Shown: positions 8,541 through 16,816, counted from the stretch's first letter. The stretch: 64,000 bases of DNA from CALVGQ01 sp031551965 (GCA_031551965.1 JAVBMW010000003.1:62001-126000); one strand, 5' to 3'. Translations and numbers: made by a program. The notes: generated by a model not told the origin, from the letters alone.

Positions 8541-8625
8541 TTGTAATTAAAGGATTTGCTTTAGTATAATAAACTTTATCATGATAAAGCAAATATAAGA
8601 GGTGATTTACTAGAATCATCTTTTT
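8541..8625 (+). promoter_or_regulatory. Promoter and leader hairpins upstream of ABC-F gene (possible attenuator)
   Basis: -35 TTGTAA (8541-8546), 18-bp spacer, -10 TATAAT (8565-8570). The predicted transcript would begin in a perfect dyad, CTTTATC-AT-GATAAAG (8574-8589). Next comes a terminator-shaped hairpin: AGGTGATT (8600-8607) with AATCATCT (8614-8621) and five T. The gene starts only 46 bp later. A terminator between promoter and gene suggests attenuation, as known for some antibiotic-inducible ABC-F genes (inference). Confidence 0.55.
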
Positions 8626-8670
8626 ATTTGTATGATTATTTGGTAAACTATCTTTCGTGAGGTTTAGTGT

Positions 8671-10224
8671 ATGAGCATATTAACTGTAGAAAAATTATCC
8701 CATGGATTTGGGGGTAGAGTTATCTTTGAAGATGTATCTTTTCGTCTTTTAAAAGGAGAACACGTAGGTCTTGTAGGAGCTAATGGTGAAGGTAAAAGTA
8801 CTTTCATGAACATTATTACTAGAAAACTACTACCGGATACTGGCAAGATCATCTGGTCAAATAAAGTAAAAGTTGGTTATTTAGATCAACATACTGTCCT
8901 TGAAAAAGGAAAGACCATTGAAGATATATTAAAAATGGCTTTTGATGATCTTTTTACAATGGAAGCAACTATACTTGATTATTATAATAAGATGGCTGAT
9001 TGCACTGAAGATGAAATGAATCAAATGTTAGAAGAAATCGGAGAACTTCAGGATATTTTAGATCATCGTGATTTCTATTTGATTGACTCAAAAGTGGAAG
9101 AGGTTGCGAATTCTTTGGGTTTAAAAGATATTGGTATCGATAAAGATGTCGAAGAATTAAGTGGTGGACAACGTACAAAGGTACTTTTAGCTAAACTATT
9201 ACTTGAAAAACCAGATATATTATTGTTGGATGAACCAACTAACTATCTTGATGAACAACATATCAGTTGGTTAAAAAATTATCTTCAAAACTATGAAAAT
9301 GCCTTTATTTTGATTTCTCATGATATTCCTTTCTTAAATGATGTGGTCAATGTGATCTATCATGTAGAAGCTCCACTTCTGACTCGCTATGTAGGTAATT
9401 ATGATGAGTTCAAAAGAATCTATGAAATCAATCAATCTCAAATTGAAGCAGCATACAATCGTCAGCAACAAGAAATAGCCAAACTTGAAGATTTTGTAGC
9501 TCGTAATAAAGCGCGTGTGGCAACGCGTGGTATGGCAAGTGCCCGTGCTAAAAAACTTGAGAAAATGGATCGTATTGAACTCAAGGGAGAAAAACCAAAG
9601 CCAACCTTTAACTTCCAAATGGGTAGAACGCCAAGTAAAACAATCTTTGAAACTAAGGATTTAGTGATCGGTTATGATGAAGCATTAAGTAAACCAATGA
9701 ATTTTGTGTTAGAAAAAGGAAAAAAGATTGCCATCTCTGGAGCGAATGGACTGGGTAAATCAACAATGCTTAAAAGCTTGATGGGGATGATCAATCCAAT
9801 TTCAGGAGTAACTCACATGGGAGAACATATTGAAATTGGTTACTTTGAACAAGAAATCAAACCAAGTGATAAAAACTGTATTGATGAATTGTGGGATGTT
9901 TATCCTGCTTATACACAATATGAAATTCGTAGTGCTCTTGCCAAGTGCGGTTTAACAACAGATCAAATTGAAAGTAAAGTCATGGTATTATCTGGTGGAG
10001 AGCAAGCGAAGCTTCGTTTGTGCAAACTGATCAATACACCATACAATGTACTTGTACTTGATGAACCTACAAATCACTTAGATCAAGAGGCAAAAGATGA
10101 ATTAAAAAAAGCTTTAAAAGAATATCCCGGAACAATACTTCTTGTATGCCATGAAAAAGAATTTTATCTAGAGATAGTTGATGAAGTTTGGGACATGCAG
10201 GATTATAGTTTGAAAATAGCATAG
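8671..10224 (+). CDS. ABC-F family ATPase (YkpA/YbiT-like), ribosome-associated
   Basis: 517 aa with two nucleotide-binding domains and no membrane segment. NBD1 has GANGEGKST (about residues 36-44), LSGGQRTK and LLLDEPTNYLD. The charged linker (about 245-315, rich in Lys/Arg/Glu) corresponds to the P-site tRNA interaction motif. NBD2 has GANGLGKST, LSGGEQAK and LVLDEPTNHLD. ABC-F proteins act on the ribosome in translation rescue or antibiotic protection. Which applies here cannot be decided. The 5' leader holds a terminator-like hairpin, which would favour an inducible role. It is monocistronic, ending at a terminator. Confidence 0.92.
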   Translation: MSILTVEKLSHGFGGRVIFEDVSFRLLKGEHVGLVGANGEGKSTFMNIITRKLLPDTGKIIWSNKVKVGYLDQHTVLEKGKTIEDILKMAFDDLFTMEATILDYYNKMADCTEDEMNQMLEEIGELQDILDHRDFYLIDSKVEEVANSLGLKDIGIDKDVEELSGGQRTKVLLAKLLLEKPDILLLDEPTNYLDEQHISWLKNYLQNYENAFILISHDIPFLNDVVNVIYHVEAPLLTRYVGNYDEFKRIYEINQSQIEAAYNRQQQEIAKLEDFVARNKARVATRGMASARAKKLEKMDRIELKGEKPKPTFNFQMGRTPSKTIFETKDLVIGYDEALSKPMNFVLEKGKKIAISGANGLGKSTMLKSLMGMINPISGVTHMGEHIEIGYFEQEIKPSDKNCIDELWDVYPAYTQYEIRSALAKCGLTTDQIESKVMVLSGGEQAKLRLCKLINTPYNVLVLDEPTNHLDQEAKDELKKALKEYPGTILLVCHEKEFYLEIVDEVWDMQDYSLKIA

Positions 10225-10245
10225 ACCTAGAAATGGGTCTTTTTT
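10223..10245 (+). terminator. Terminator after ABC-F gene
   Basis: AGACC (10223-10227) pairs with GGTCT (10236-10240), then T run to 10245. It overlaps the stop codon. Confidence 0.75.
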
Positions 10246-10322
10246 GTATGTAATTTCATTTATTTTAAAATAGTAACATAATTTTTGTGACAATTTTAAA
10301 ATATATGAAAGTAGGTGAGTGT

Positions 10323-10448
10323 ATGAAAAGTTTGTATATAAATAGTAGGATAGATATCAATAATCTATCGCTTTTTCAGACGGATCATTTACCTACATAT
10401 ACTACAACTGCAACGATAATTAAAGTAGTAAGAATTTTGCGTTCTTAA
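10323..10448 (+). CDS. Small ORF, 41 aa, possible leader peptide
   Basis: ATG with AGGTGAG 4-10 bp upstream. The product starts MKSLYINSRIDINNLSLF and ends with a run rich in Thr, Ile, Val and Leu (TTTATIIKVVRILRS). That bias recalls leader peptides of threonine or branched-chain amino-acid operons (analogy only). The DNA of the ORF contains GATAGAT (10349-10355) pairing with ATCTATC (10363-10369), followed by GCTTTTTC. No biosynthetic gene follows on this strand, so if it is a leader its operon is missing. It may equally be a free-standing small protein or chance. Confidence 0.4.
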   Translation: MKSLYINSRIDINNLSLFQTDHLPTYTTTATIIKVVRILRS

Positions 10449-10592
10449 TATAATTTAAAATTTTCTTGATCATATCGATTTCCCCCCCCCTTTTGTATTA
10501 AATACATTTTAAAAAATCTTAAAGTTAAGTTCTTTTTTAAATTTCACAAATCATTCCCAATATCATAAACTGAATCTAATTTTCAATATTAA

Positions 10593-10644
10593 AAGAAGCT
10601 TAACAGCTAGATGATTTGAACCGATCTATTTAGTTTAGCTTCTT
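10593..10644 (-). terminator. Terminator of PTS locus A operon
   Basis: AAGAAGCTTAAC (10593-10604) and GTTTAGCTTCTT (10633-10644) form a 12-bp stem with one mismatch. On the minus strand it is followed by TTTT. Confidence 0.75.
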
Positions 10645-10661
10645 ATACATGATTTTTATAT

Positions 10662-12002
10662 TTATTTCAGTTCAGGCCAGTAGTCTTTATTTGCAATGAT
10701 ATAATCATCCAGAAGTACTTTTGCAAGTTGGGTATCATTGACACATCGATTAAGTGTTAGTGCATTCCATGCTTTTTTGTAGCTTCCATCTAAACAAGCA
10801 TCAACAGTTAGTTTTTCATAAGCATACTGATTTTCTAATAGACCTTTGTGAAATGTTGGTATCTCGCCAACATTTAAAGGTTCCAATCCAGAAGAACCGA
10901 TCCTGCAAGGCACTTCTACCATCATGCCGTTTGTAAGATTAGAGATGATGCCGGTATTTTCTGTAATACACAGGAATACTTCCCCTGTATTATTCGCAAT
11001 TGCATTAGCTAAATCTACAATGTAACTCGCATGTCCATCCACAACACCTTTTTTGGCTACTTGATCATTTTCGCTTAGAGCTCCTCTTGCTATGATTTTA
11101 TCTAACTCCTCAAAAGTTTTACGCTCATGGCCATCCATAACTTCATTGGCACGGGTATAATTAGGATCTTCTTTTTTTAACATTTGATTTGGGTAGAGAT
11201 AATACTGCAGATAGGTATTGGGCAAAAAATCATCATAGTCACTGATCATTGTAGACATGAAATTGACTGTTTCTGTCCAACTTTGATCCATATGCAGTGT
11301 TTCACTTAATTGGGATGATGGTGTTTTGAATAGTTCACGAATACGGGGAAGATAGTCTTCTCCGGTTTTTTTATCTAGTATTTTTGTGAACCAACCAAAA
11401 TGGTTTAGCCCAAAATAACGGGCTTCAAGCTCATCCGGCCTTTTGCCTAAAACTATTGAATAAAACCCAATAATACTGATTGGCATGTCGCAGATATTAA
11501 TGATACGGAAGTCATCTTTAAAGATCCTATTAGTTGCTTCTGCAACAATAGCTGCAGGATTAGAATAATTAAGGATCCATGCTTCAGAAGAATATTTACG
11601 AATTTCTTTAACTAGATCGACTACCGCAGGCACACTACGCATACCGTAGGCAAATCCTCCCGGACCACACGTCTCCTGGCCAATACAACCGTTTCGTATT
11701 GCAATCTTCTCATCTTGCTCACGCATTTTGAGCCGACCTGCACGGATCTGCATAAACGCAAAATCAATGCCTTCAAATGCAGTTTGCGGATCGGTAGTCC
11801 AAATGATCTCACATTCAGGATAATATTCTCTAAATAATATTTCCCCGTATTTGCCTACTTTCTCTTGACGGTTGGGCTCATTATCATACAAAGTTACTTT
11901 TTTTAATGGAAAACGGTCCTTTTCATTGACCAACATTCGCAAAATTCCTGGAGTATATCGGGAACCCCCTCCCACAATACTGATTGTATATTCTTTTTTC
12001 AT
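10662..12002 (-). CDS. GH4 NAD+/metal-dependent 6-phospho-alpha-glucosidase
   Basis: 446 aa from the ATG at 12002, which has AAAGGAG at the right distance; a TTG 18 bp further upstream overlaps that RBS and is rejected. The N-terminal Rossmann motif is GGGSRYTPGI (residues 11-20). The metal/substrate segment is CDMP (171-174), and GLNHFGW follows at 198-204. In GH4, CDMP marks 6-phospho-alpha-glucosidases (GlvA/MalH/AglB), while CNVP marks 6-phospho-beta-glucosidases and CHSV alpha-galactosidases (established family signatures). It would hydrolyse phosphorylated alpha-glucosides delivered by the EIIBC of the same operon, by the redox elimination mechanism needing NAD+ and a divalent metal. 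It is last in the operon, before a strong terminator. Confidence 0.92.
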   Translation of the reverse strand: MKKEYTISIVGGGSRYTPGILRMLVNEKDRFPLKKVTLYDNEPNRQEKVGKYGEILFREYYPECEIIWTTDPQTAFEGIDFAFMQIRAGRLKMREQDEKIAIRNGCIGQETCGPGGFAYGMRSVPAVVDLVKEIRKYSSEAWILNYSNPAAIVAEATNRIFKDDFRIINICDMPISIIGFYSIVLGKRPDELEARYFGLNHFGWFTKILDKKTGEDYLPRIRELFKTPSSQLSETLHMDQSWTETVNFMSTMISDYDDFLPNTYLQYYLYPNQMLKKEDPNYTRANEVMDGHERKTFEELDKIIARGALSENDQVAKKGVVDGHASYIVDLANAIANNTGEVFLCITENTGIISNLTNGMMVEVPCRIGSSGLEPLNVGEIPTFHKGLLENQYAYEKLTVDACLDGSYKKAWNALTLNRCVNDTQLAKVLLDDYIIANKDYWPELK

Positions 12003-12054
12003 AATTAGTCTCCTTTTCAATATTATTATTATTTATCTTATATCATACTTAGTA

Positions 12055-13221
12055 TTACTTAGTATTTACATAATCTTCAATATCTGGTATCCAATCGCGA
12101 TCATGTACTACTTTCATTTTTAAGGCTTTAGAAGGGCATTTCATTACGCAATTTCCACAACCTTTACACTTTTCTGTATCAATTACGCATTTTCCTTCAC
12201 TATCATAAGAAATCGCATCAAAAATACAATGCTTTGCACAGATTTGACAAGAGGAGCATTTATTTATTCTTACCTCTGGTTGAAATCTAGATGGGCTAAA
12301 TGTATCAATACCATGTTTATAGAAGCCCTCAAATATAACGCAGCAGTCATCACAACAACTACAAAGCATTCCGACTGAAGGCATATTTTTATCTTGATAA
12401 ATGACAGTAGCTTTTTCGAGCTCATCAAACATTTTTTCGACTTCATCAATTGATTCAGGAACATATCCAAAAGTTTCACTCATGTAAACTCCACGTTGCC
12501 CCATCCACAAACAATGTCCATTTTCAGTACAATTTTCTTTTAAGCCTGAATCACATCCTGAACCATCTTCTAGATGTGGTGTTCCATAGCGATTAAAATT
12601 ACGATAGGAGCGACAAATACAGCGCATAACTGCCATTGTCTTATTATGATAGTTATCGAAAATGATTTCTTTCATATTTTCACAATGCATAACCCCTGGA
12701 ATGTTTTTGATTGAGCCCCATTTCGGAATAATTCTGTTTGTATATCCAATGCCGATTTTCTCTTCATCTGCGAATTCTCGTTGTATACACCATTCATCTG
12801 CCAACAAAAACAGTTCCTTATCTAGATTCCAATCAAGTCTTTTCTTATTGTATGCCATACCAATATGATCTCGTAATGTAACTGGAATTAAGCTAGCAGT
12901 GTATGTGCTTGCTGTTTCTTTATGATAAGATCGACCAGGCAAAATTCTCCCTAAATCAAATAAACGTTCCAGTTTTTCTTCAACATATTGCCTGTCAAAA
13001 CCTGTTTTCTTGGCAACTTCTAATGGAGTAGCTGGTAAACAGATTACCATTTTCATTTCTTCTGGTGTGAAGAGTTTAGATAAGAAATAGGGTGTAATGA
13101 TTGGTCTAGGTGCCGTTCTTTCCCAAAGCTTGGAGCCTTCAAAATATATATCATCAATTTTTGGTAAAGGACTACCAAGCACACTTTCTAAAAACTGAGT
13201 ATCATTCTTTTCATTATACAT
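12055..13221 (-). CDS. 4Fe-4S dicluster ferredoxin-domain protein with Cys-rich core
   Basis: 388 aa, RBS AAGGAGAT. Residues about 55-100 look like a winged-helix ('PATPLEVAKKTGFDRQYVEEKLERLFDLGRI'). A central Cys-rich block follows: CICR, GCDSGLKENC, then CSCCDDCC. The C-terminus holds two ferredoxin motifs, CSSCQICAKHC and CKGCGNCVMKCP, each able to bind a [4Fe-4S] cluster with its partner. The architecture matches a widespread but uncharacterised anaerobe family of Fe-S proteins (recognition by eye). No signal peptide or membrane segment. It lies 11 bp downstream of the CooC-like ATPase gene, so the two probably act together as an ATP-driven electron or metal-cluster module. Client enzyme unknown. 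Confidence 0.75.
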   Translation of the reverse strand: MYNEKNDTQFLESVLGSPLPKIDDIYFEGSKLWERTAPRPIITPYFLSKLFTPEEMKMVICLPATPLEVAKKTGFDRQYVEEKLERLFDLGRILPGRSYHKETASTYTASLIPVTLRDHIGMAYNKKRLDWNLDKELFLLADEWCIQREFADEEKIGIGYTNRIIPKWGSIKNIPGVMHCENMKEIIFDNYHNKTMAVMRCICRSYRNFNRYGTPHLEDGSGCDSGLKENCTENGHCLWMGQRGVYMSETFGYVPESIDEVEKMFDELEKATVIYQDKNMPSVGMLCSCCDDCCVIFEGFYKHGIDTFSPSRFQPEVRINKCSSCQICAKHCIFDAISYDSEGKCVIDTEKCKGCGNCVMKCPSKALKMKVVHDRDWIPDIEDYVNTK

Positions 13222-13232
13222 ACTTGATCTCC

Positions 13233-14156
13233 TTACTTTTCAAATACCTTCATTTCAGCTTCATCGATAAGTAGTTTTGCGAGTTCTAGCGCTGTTTTGA
13301 AGCTTTCACTATCTTTTAGACTATTCCCCATCAAATTCGCCTTAGAAATAGATTTATCTCTTTTTAAAGCACCAAGATATCGAATATCTCTATCTGATAA
13401 TTCATCAATAATAAATTCTGCTTCTTCTTCGTCTTCAACCTTTGAAACAACTGCCCTAACTCTTCGAATGCCAAATCCTTCTGCCATATACTGCATCGTA
13501 CCTGCCATTTCAATTGCTTCAAGAGAAGGCTCTACAATTGTAATAATTGTATCACAGCCTTGTTCAACGCCTCTTCCAAAAGACTCTAATCCCGCCTCCT
13601 GATCTGCGATAATGATTTCATTATCTGTTGGTGCAAGATTTATTACAAGATTTCTTGCTAATTGCATTGGTGAACATGAACATCCTTGAAATGGATTCAA
13701 AATTTTTCCAATTCCTACAATTGAGACATCTCCATTTTCTTCTACATGTTCTTTTGGAATATCCAATATCAATAATGGATATATCTTAGTCCAACTATCC
13801 TCTTCATCAATATCTATATTGTAAATTTGCTCCGGTTGTTTAGAAGCCCCAATTTTTCTAAATAAACCCATATTTGAGTCATCAGTATCTATAAGAAGGA
13901 CCTTATATCCATATTCCTCGAATGCCATTGCTAGTAAAGCTGAAAATGTAGATTTCCCTGCGCCCCCTTTACCGCATACCGCGATTTTTTTGATAGCACG
14001 ATCAACACGATGAGAAGCGTTTTCTTTTAAATATATTCTAATTATTTCTGTTGCAGCAATACGCTCAGCGCTTGTTTTTGCTATACACATTCCACAATTA
14101 ATACATCCTTGTGCTTCGTAACCAATTGCCCCTACCGGGCAGTGAAATGCTCCCAC
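13233..14156 (-). CDS. CooC-like (COG3640) ATPase with N-terminal half-ferredoxin
   Basis: 307 aa. The start is GTG at 14156, seven bases after AAGGAGG; the nearby ATG is out of frame. The MinD/ParA-type domain has the deviant Walker A GKGGAGKST (residues 62-70). It also has a CxC motif (C159, C161) where CooC binds metal between subunits, and ADQEAGLESFGRG (184-196), very like the CooC switch II. CooC-type ATPases mature nickel enzymes such as CO dehydrogenase (established). The first 24 residues add C6-P and C18xxC21xxC24, equivalent to the four ligands of cluster II of a ferredoxin. No CODH or other nickel enzyme is in the window, so the client is unknown. It lies between EIIBC and the Fe-S gene. 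Confidence 0.82.
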   Translation of the reverse strand: MGAFHCPVGAIGYEAQGCINCGMCIAKTSAERIAATEIIRIYLKENASHRVDRAIKKIAVCGKGGAGKSTFSALLAMAFEEYGYKVLLIDTDDSNMGLFRKIGASKQPEQIYNIDIDEEDSWTKIYPLLILDIPKEHVEENGDVSIVGIGKILNPFQGCSCSPMQLARNLVINLAPTDNEIIIADQEAGLESFGRGVEQGCDTIITIVEPSLEAIEMAGTMQYMAEGFGIRRVRAVVSKVEDEEEAEFIIDELSDRDIRYLGALKRDKSISKANLMGNSLKDSESFKTALELAKLLIDEAEMKVFEK

Positions 14157-14187
14157 ATTAATTCCTCCTTACTCTTTCTTTTAGGAA

Positions 14188-14236
14188 GGAGCGATTTCTA
14201 CATATTCTATTCATGAGAAATAGTAAACATCGCTCC
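14188..14236 (-). promoter_or_regulatory. Intercistronic hairpin between EIIBC and CooC-like genes
   Basis: GGAGCGAT (14188-14195) pairs perfectly with ATCGCTCC (14229-14236). No T run follows, so it is better read as an RNA-stability or processing element than as a terminator. Confidence 0.5.
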
Positions 14237-14267
14237 ATTGTAATAATATTTTTAAACTTAAGAATAT

Positions 14268-15683
14268 TTATGCTTCTTCGGCTACCTCAGTAGCAGGCTT
14301 ATTATAATCAATCAAGAAATAAGCACAAACGACTCCAACAGCTAAACCGGCTAGTAGTATTGCTGTTCCAGTAATAAGATTCGTACTTCCACCTCCAGCA
14401 AATATGATTGGAAGAGTAATGATTTGCCCTGCAAGAGCATATATTTTTGGTGCAAATATCCCAAATAGCAATCCACTAGTTGCGCAACCAGCAATTAATG
14501 CAATGATACCGTTTTTATAACGCATAACGATTCCGTACATTGTTGGTTCAGTAATACCGCCAAAGAAACTAGTAATGAAAGCAGATAAAGCAGTCCCTTT
14601 TTCTTCTTTATCCTTGATTTTCAAGAATGCTCCTAAACCAATACCAATCATTACAAAGTTATAACCGATTGCAGTAGGCCAAATAATAGTATCATAACCA
14701 ACTGTAATCAAGCTGATAATCGAAAGTTGTACGACTGGCATATGCATTCCGAATAAGATAAGGAATGGCCATGAAACACAAAGTGCAGCTGCTCCAATAA
14801 TTCTTATAAAAATGTTTCCATCGTTTAAATTCGAGAATAGCATGCCAAATGCTGTTCCTAGATAACTTCCTAACGGCCCACATACTACAAACATAACGAA
14901 TACCATTACAAGTAGTGTACAAAGAGGAACCAATATCATTGAAACTGCTTTTGGTACAAATTTTTCAAAAAACTTCATAACATATTTCAAAATAGGACAA
15001 GCCAGAATAATTGGCAGGAATGCCGATCCATAATCCATGACAGGTGCATTCATAAAATAGACCTTCATTGTATCTTGGACACCAATCATTGCTCTGAAAT
15101 CAGGTGCAACTAATAATGCCCCTAAAAACATCCCAAATAATGGATTGATATCAAGTGATTTACACGCTGTATATCCCAATAAAACAGGTAAGAAAAACAT
15201 TAGTGTATTTTGAATCATATTCATTAATGCATAGAATTCACTACTTGCTGATATAACATTTAGTAAATCTGGTCCAAGTACTATTGCAAGAGTTCTGCAC
15301 ATACCAGTACCAATCATAATAGGAATAAGCATGCTCATTGATGATGATAAATAAGCTAATATTGAACTTCCCAATCCTTTTAATGAGAATTTCTCTGATT
15401 TTACTTTTATAGGTGCATCATCTGAACTAGCAACATTCATATCACCCAGTTCATTAAAAACAAGCTTTACATCTGCTCCAATAATTACTTGAAACTGATT
15501 CCCCAACCATTTCGTGCCTAAAACACCTGGAATTTTTTTGACTACTTCTTCATTAATGAGTCCTTTATCCAAAACATTAAATCTCAGTCTTGTCGCACAA
15601 TGATGTAAAGTGCGAACATTGTCAGAGCCGCCAACATTTTCAAGAATTGTTTTTGCTAACTCTTCATAATTTTTTTCCTTCAT
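14268..15683 (-). CDS. PTS EIIBC permease (glucoside family), locus A
   Basis: 471 aa from the ATG at 15683, which follows AAAGGAGAG; an upstream TTG in the RAT/terminator region is rejected. The EIIB domain (about 1-90) has the phosphocysteine in LHHCATRLRF. EIIC (about 105-465) has the usual ten or so membrane segments and the conserved GGITEPTMYG loop. There is no EIIA domain, so it needs an EIIA in trans, perhaps the free one at 54441-54920. With the GH4 6-phospho-alpha-glucosidase downstream, an alpha-glucoside substrate is likely. The gene follows its antiterminator gene across a RAT/terminator pair. Confidence 0.93.
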   Translation of the reverse strand: MKEKNYEELAKTILENVGGSDNVRTLHHCATRLRFNVLDKGLINEEVVKKIPGVLGTKWLGNQFQVIIGADVKLVFNELGDMNVASSDDAPIKVKSEKFSLKGLGSSILAYLSSSMSMLIPIMIGTGMCRTLAIVLGPDLLNVISASSEFYALMNMIQNTLMFFLPVLLGYTACKSLDINPLFGMFLGALLVAPDFRAMIGVQDTMKVYFMNAPVMDYGSAFLPIILACPILKYVMKFFEKFVPKAVSMILVPLCTLLVMVFVMFVVCGPLGSYLGTAFGMLFSNLNDGNIFIRIIGAAALCVSWPFLILFGMHMPVVQLSIISLITVGYDTIIWPTAIGYNFVMIGIGLGAFLKIKDKEEKGTALSAFITSFFGGITEPTMYGIVMRYKNGIIALIAGCATSGLLFGIFAPKIYALAGQIITLPIIFAGGGSTNLITGTAILLAGLAVGVVCAYFLIDYNKPATEVAEEA

Positions 15684-15754
15684 AATTCTCTCCTTTTTTA
15701 ATATTAAATATTTATCTTTAACATACTGGCCAGTTATGTAATAAAGAACAAAAT

Positions 15755-15822
15755 ATAAAACCCCACACGTAAAGCGCATAGCGTTTTATATGTGAGGTTA
15801 TTGCCCTATTGGTCACAAGCCT
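15755..15822 (-). promoter_or_regulatory. Second RAT-like site and terminator of locus A
   Basis: On the minus strand a 29-nt RAT-like element (15822 to 15794) begins AGGCTTGTGACC and ends GGCAATAACC. It contains the antiterminator stop codon. It overlaps a terminator: CCTCACA pairs with TGTGGGG (15791-15797 with 15761-15767) and is followed by TTTTATATTTT. This gives the antiterminator control over EIIBC separately from its own gene. Confidence 0.7.
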
Positions 15823-16636
15823 CGCGACTGCATAATCGATTAATGTGAAGCATGAGATATAACTTTTCTTCATTGTTTAACAACATCTTTATTGATTTTT
15901 CAAGATACTTAGCTATTTTTTCTGCACAAACAAATGATTCGGGGAATTCATCCCTAATACTATCAAATATTTGTTCATTTTTCGATTCGATCACTTGTTG
16001 ATTCTCAATTCTTTTAAGCAGATAGTTCATATGTGATACAAATCTAGAATAATTGAAACTATCTTTATTGATTCTAATACTATATTCATTTTCTATTAGT
16101 TTAGTAATATCACTGATTATCATATCATCGATAAGAGTTTTACTTTTTTCGATTTTTTCGGCATTAATAATGTGTAAAGCAATATAAGAGGCTTCTTCTT
16201 CCGGCAAATATTCGTGAAGTTCATTCCAAATCAATTTTAATGCATAAACACCTATAGCATATTCCTTTTCATATAGGTTTTTAACATCATATAAAATCGG
16301 CAACTTAATATTCATATTCTTCTTATACCGCTCGATACAGAAGCATATATGATCAGCTAATGTAAAAATAATGTTTGAATTTAACTCACAGTCAATTGAA
16401 TTCATTACTTTGTCAATAATTTTCCCTGATAATGTGATAACTTCGTTGGGAATATCATTGATCATGGCTACATAATTTTCATCCAAATCGTAATAAGTTC
16501 TGACTATTCCTTTAAAATCTTTCAGTTCTCGTGGTAAATTACCATAACCAATACCTTTCCCCTGGACGATTACTATGTTTCCAACAGAATCTTCTGCAAC
16601 AGCGAAATTGTTATTGATATGCTTTATGAGTTTCAT
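15806..16636 (-). CDS. BglG/LicT-family transcription antiterminator, locus A
   Basis: 276 aa from the ATG at 16636 with AGGGGTG upstream. The N-terminal CAT RNA-binding domain is residues 1-55 (MKLIKHINNNFAVAEDSVGN..GKGIGYG). PRD1 and PRD2 follow with conserved His residues in 'DHICFCIERYKK', 'ALHIINAEK', 'RFVSHMNYLL' and 'LMLHINRLC'. It binds RAT RNA when sugar is present and its PRDs are suitably phosphorylated, preventing termination. It has a RAT before its own gene and another at its own 3' end. The last residues, REACDQ, are encoded inside that second RAT. Confidence 0.93.
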   Translation of the reverse strand: MKLIKHINNNFAVAEDSVGNIVIVQGKGIGYGNLPRELKDFKGIVRTYYDLDENYVAMINDIPNEVITLSGKIIDKVMNSIDCELNSNIIFTLADHICFCIERYKKNMNIKLPILYDVKNLYEKEYAIGVYALKLIWNELHEYLPEEEASYIALHIINAEKIEKSKTLIDDMIISDITKLIENEYSIRINKDSFNYSRFVSHMNYLLKRIENQQVIESKNEQIFDSIRDEFPESFVCAEKIAKYLEKSIKMLLNNEEKLYLMLHINRLCSREACDQ

Positions 16637-16664
16637 ATTCACCCCTACTTTCACTATAGAAAAT

Positions 16665-16742
16665 AAAAAACTTCACTTAGTAACATAACCAAAAAGATAG
16701 ATATCTTGATAGTTATTGCTTCTTCGTGAAGAATTACATGCC
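16665..16742 (-). promoter_or_regulatory. Leader RAT and terminator of locus A
   Basis: Minus-strand RAT-like element (16742 to 16711) starting GGCATGTAATTC and ending AGCAATAACT. The competing terminator pairs CTTCAC (within the RAT, 16726-16731) with GTGAAG (16671-16676), followed by TTTTTTATTTT. Confidence 0.65.
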
Positions 16743-16758
16743 ATCATTAACTAATCAA

Positions 16759-16787
16759 AATATAGCAAATTTTAGTTTTACTGTCAA
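16759..16787 (-). promoter_or_regulatory. Promoter of PTS locus A
   Basis: On the minus strand TTGACA (16787-16782), 17-bp spacer, TATATT (16764-16759). It is placed just upstream of the leader RAT. Confidence 0.8.
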
Positions 16788-16790
16788 TAC

Positions 16791-16816
16791 CCTTTAGTAT
16801 GATCCTTTAGTATGAT
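16791..16816 (+). repeat. Tandem 13-bp duplication
   Basis: CCTTTAGTATGAT is repeated exactly and directly at 16791-16803 and 16804-16816, just upstream of the locus A promoter. Confidence 0.8.

Larger units (their letters stand above)
10246..10661. other. Gene-poor interval between ABC-F and PTS locus A
   Basis: The interval holds a possible 41-codon ORF (10323-10448), a run of nine C (10482-10490), which is striking in such AT-rich DNA, and the terminator of the minus-strand operon (10593-10644). The remainder is AT-rich with no recognisable gene. Confidence 0.6.

Noticed and set aside
8581..8598. Five-codon leader peptide before the ABC-F hairpin
   Set aside because: It lies within the predicted transcript-start dyad and has no RBS, so it is mentioned only in the attenuator finding.
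10662..12002. Calling the GH4 enzyme a 6-phospho-beta-glucosidase because of the BglG/LicT and bgl-type PTS genes
   Set aside because: The CDMP motif points to the 6-phospho-alpha-glucosidase subgroup; the beta enzymes carry CNVP.
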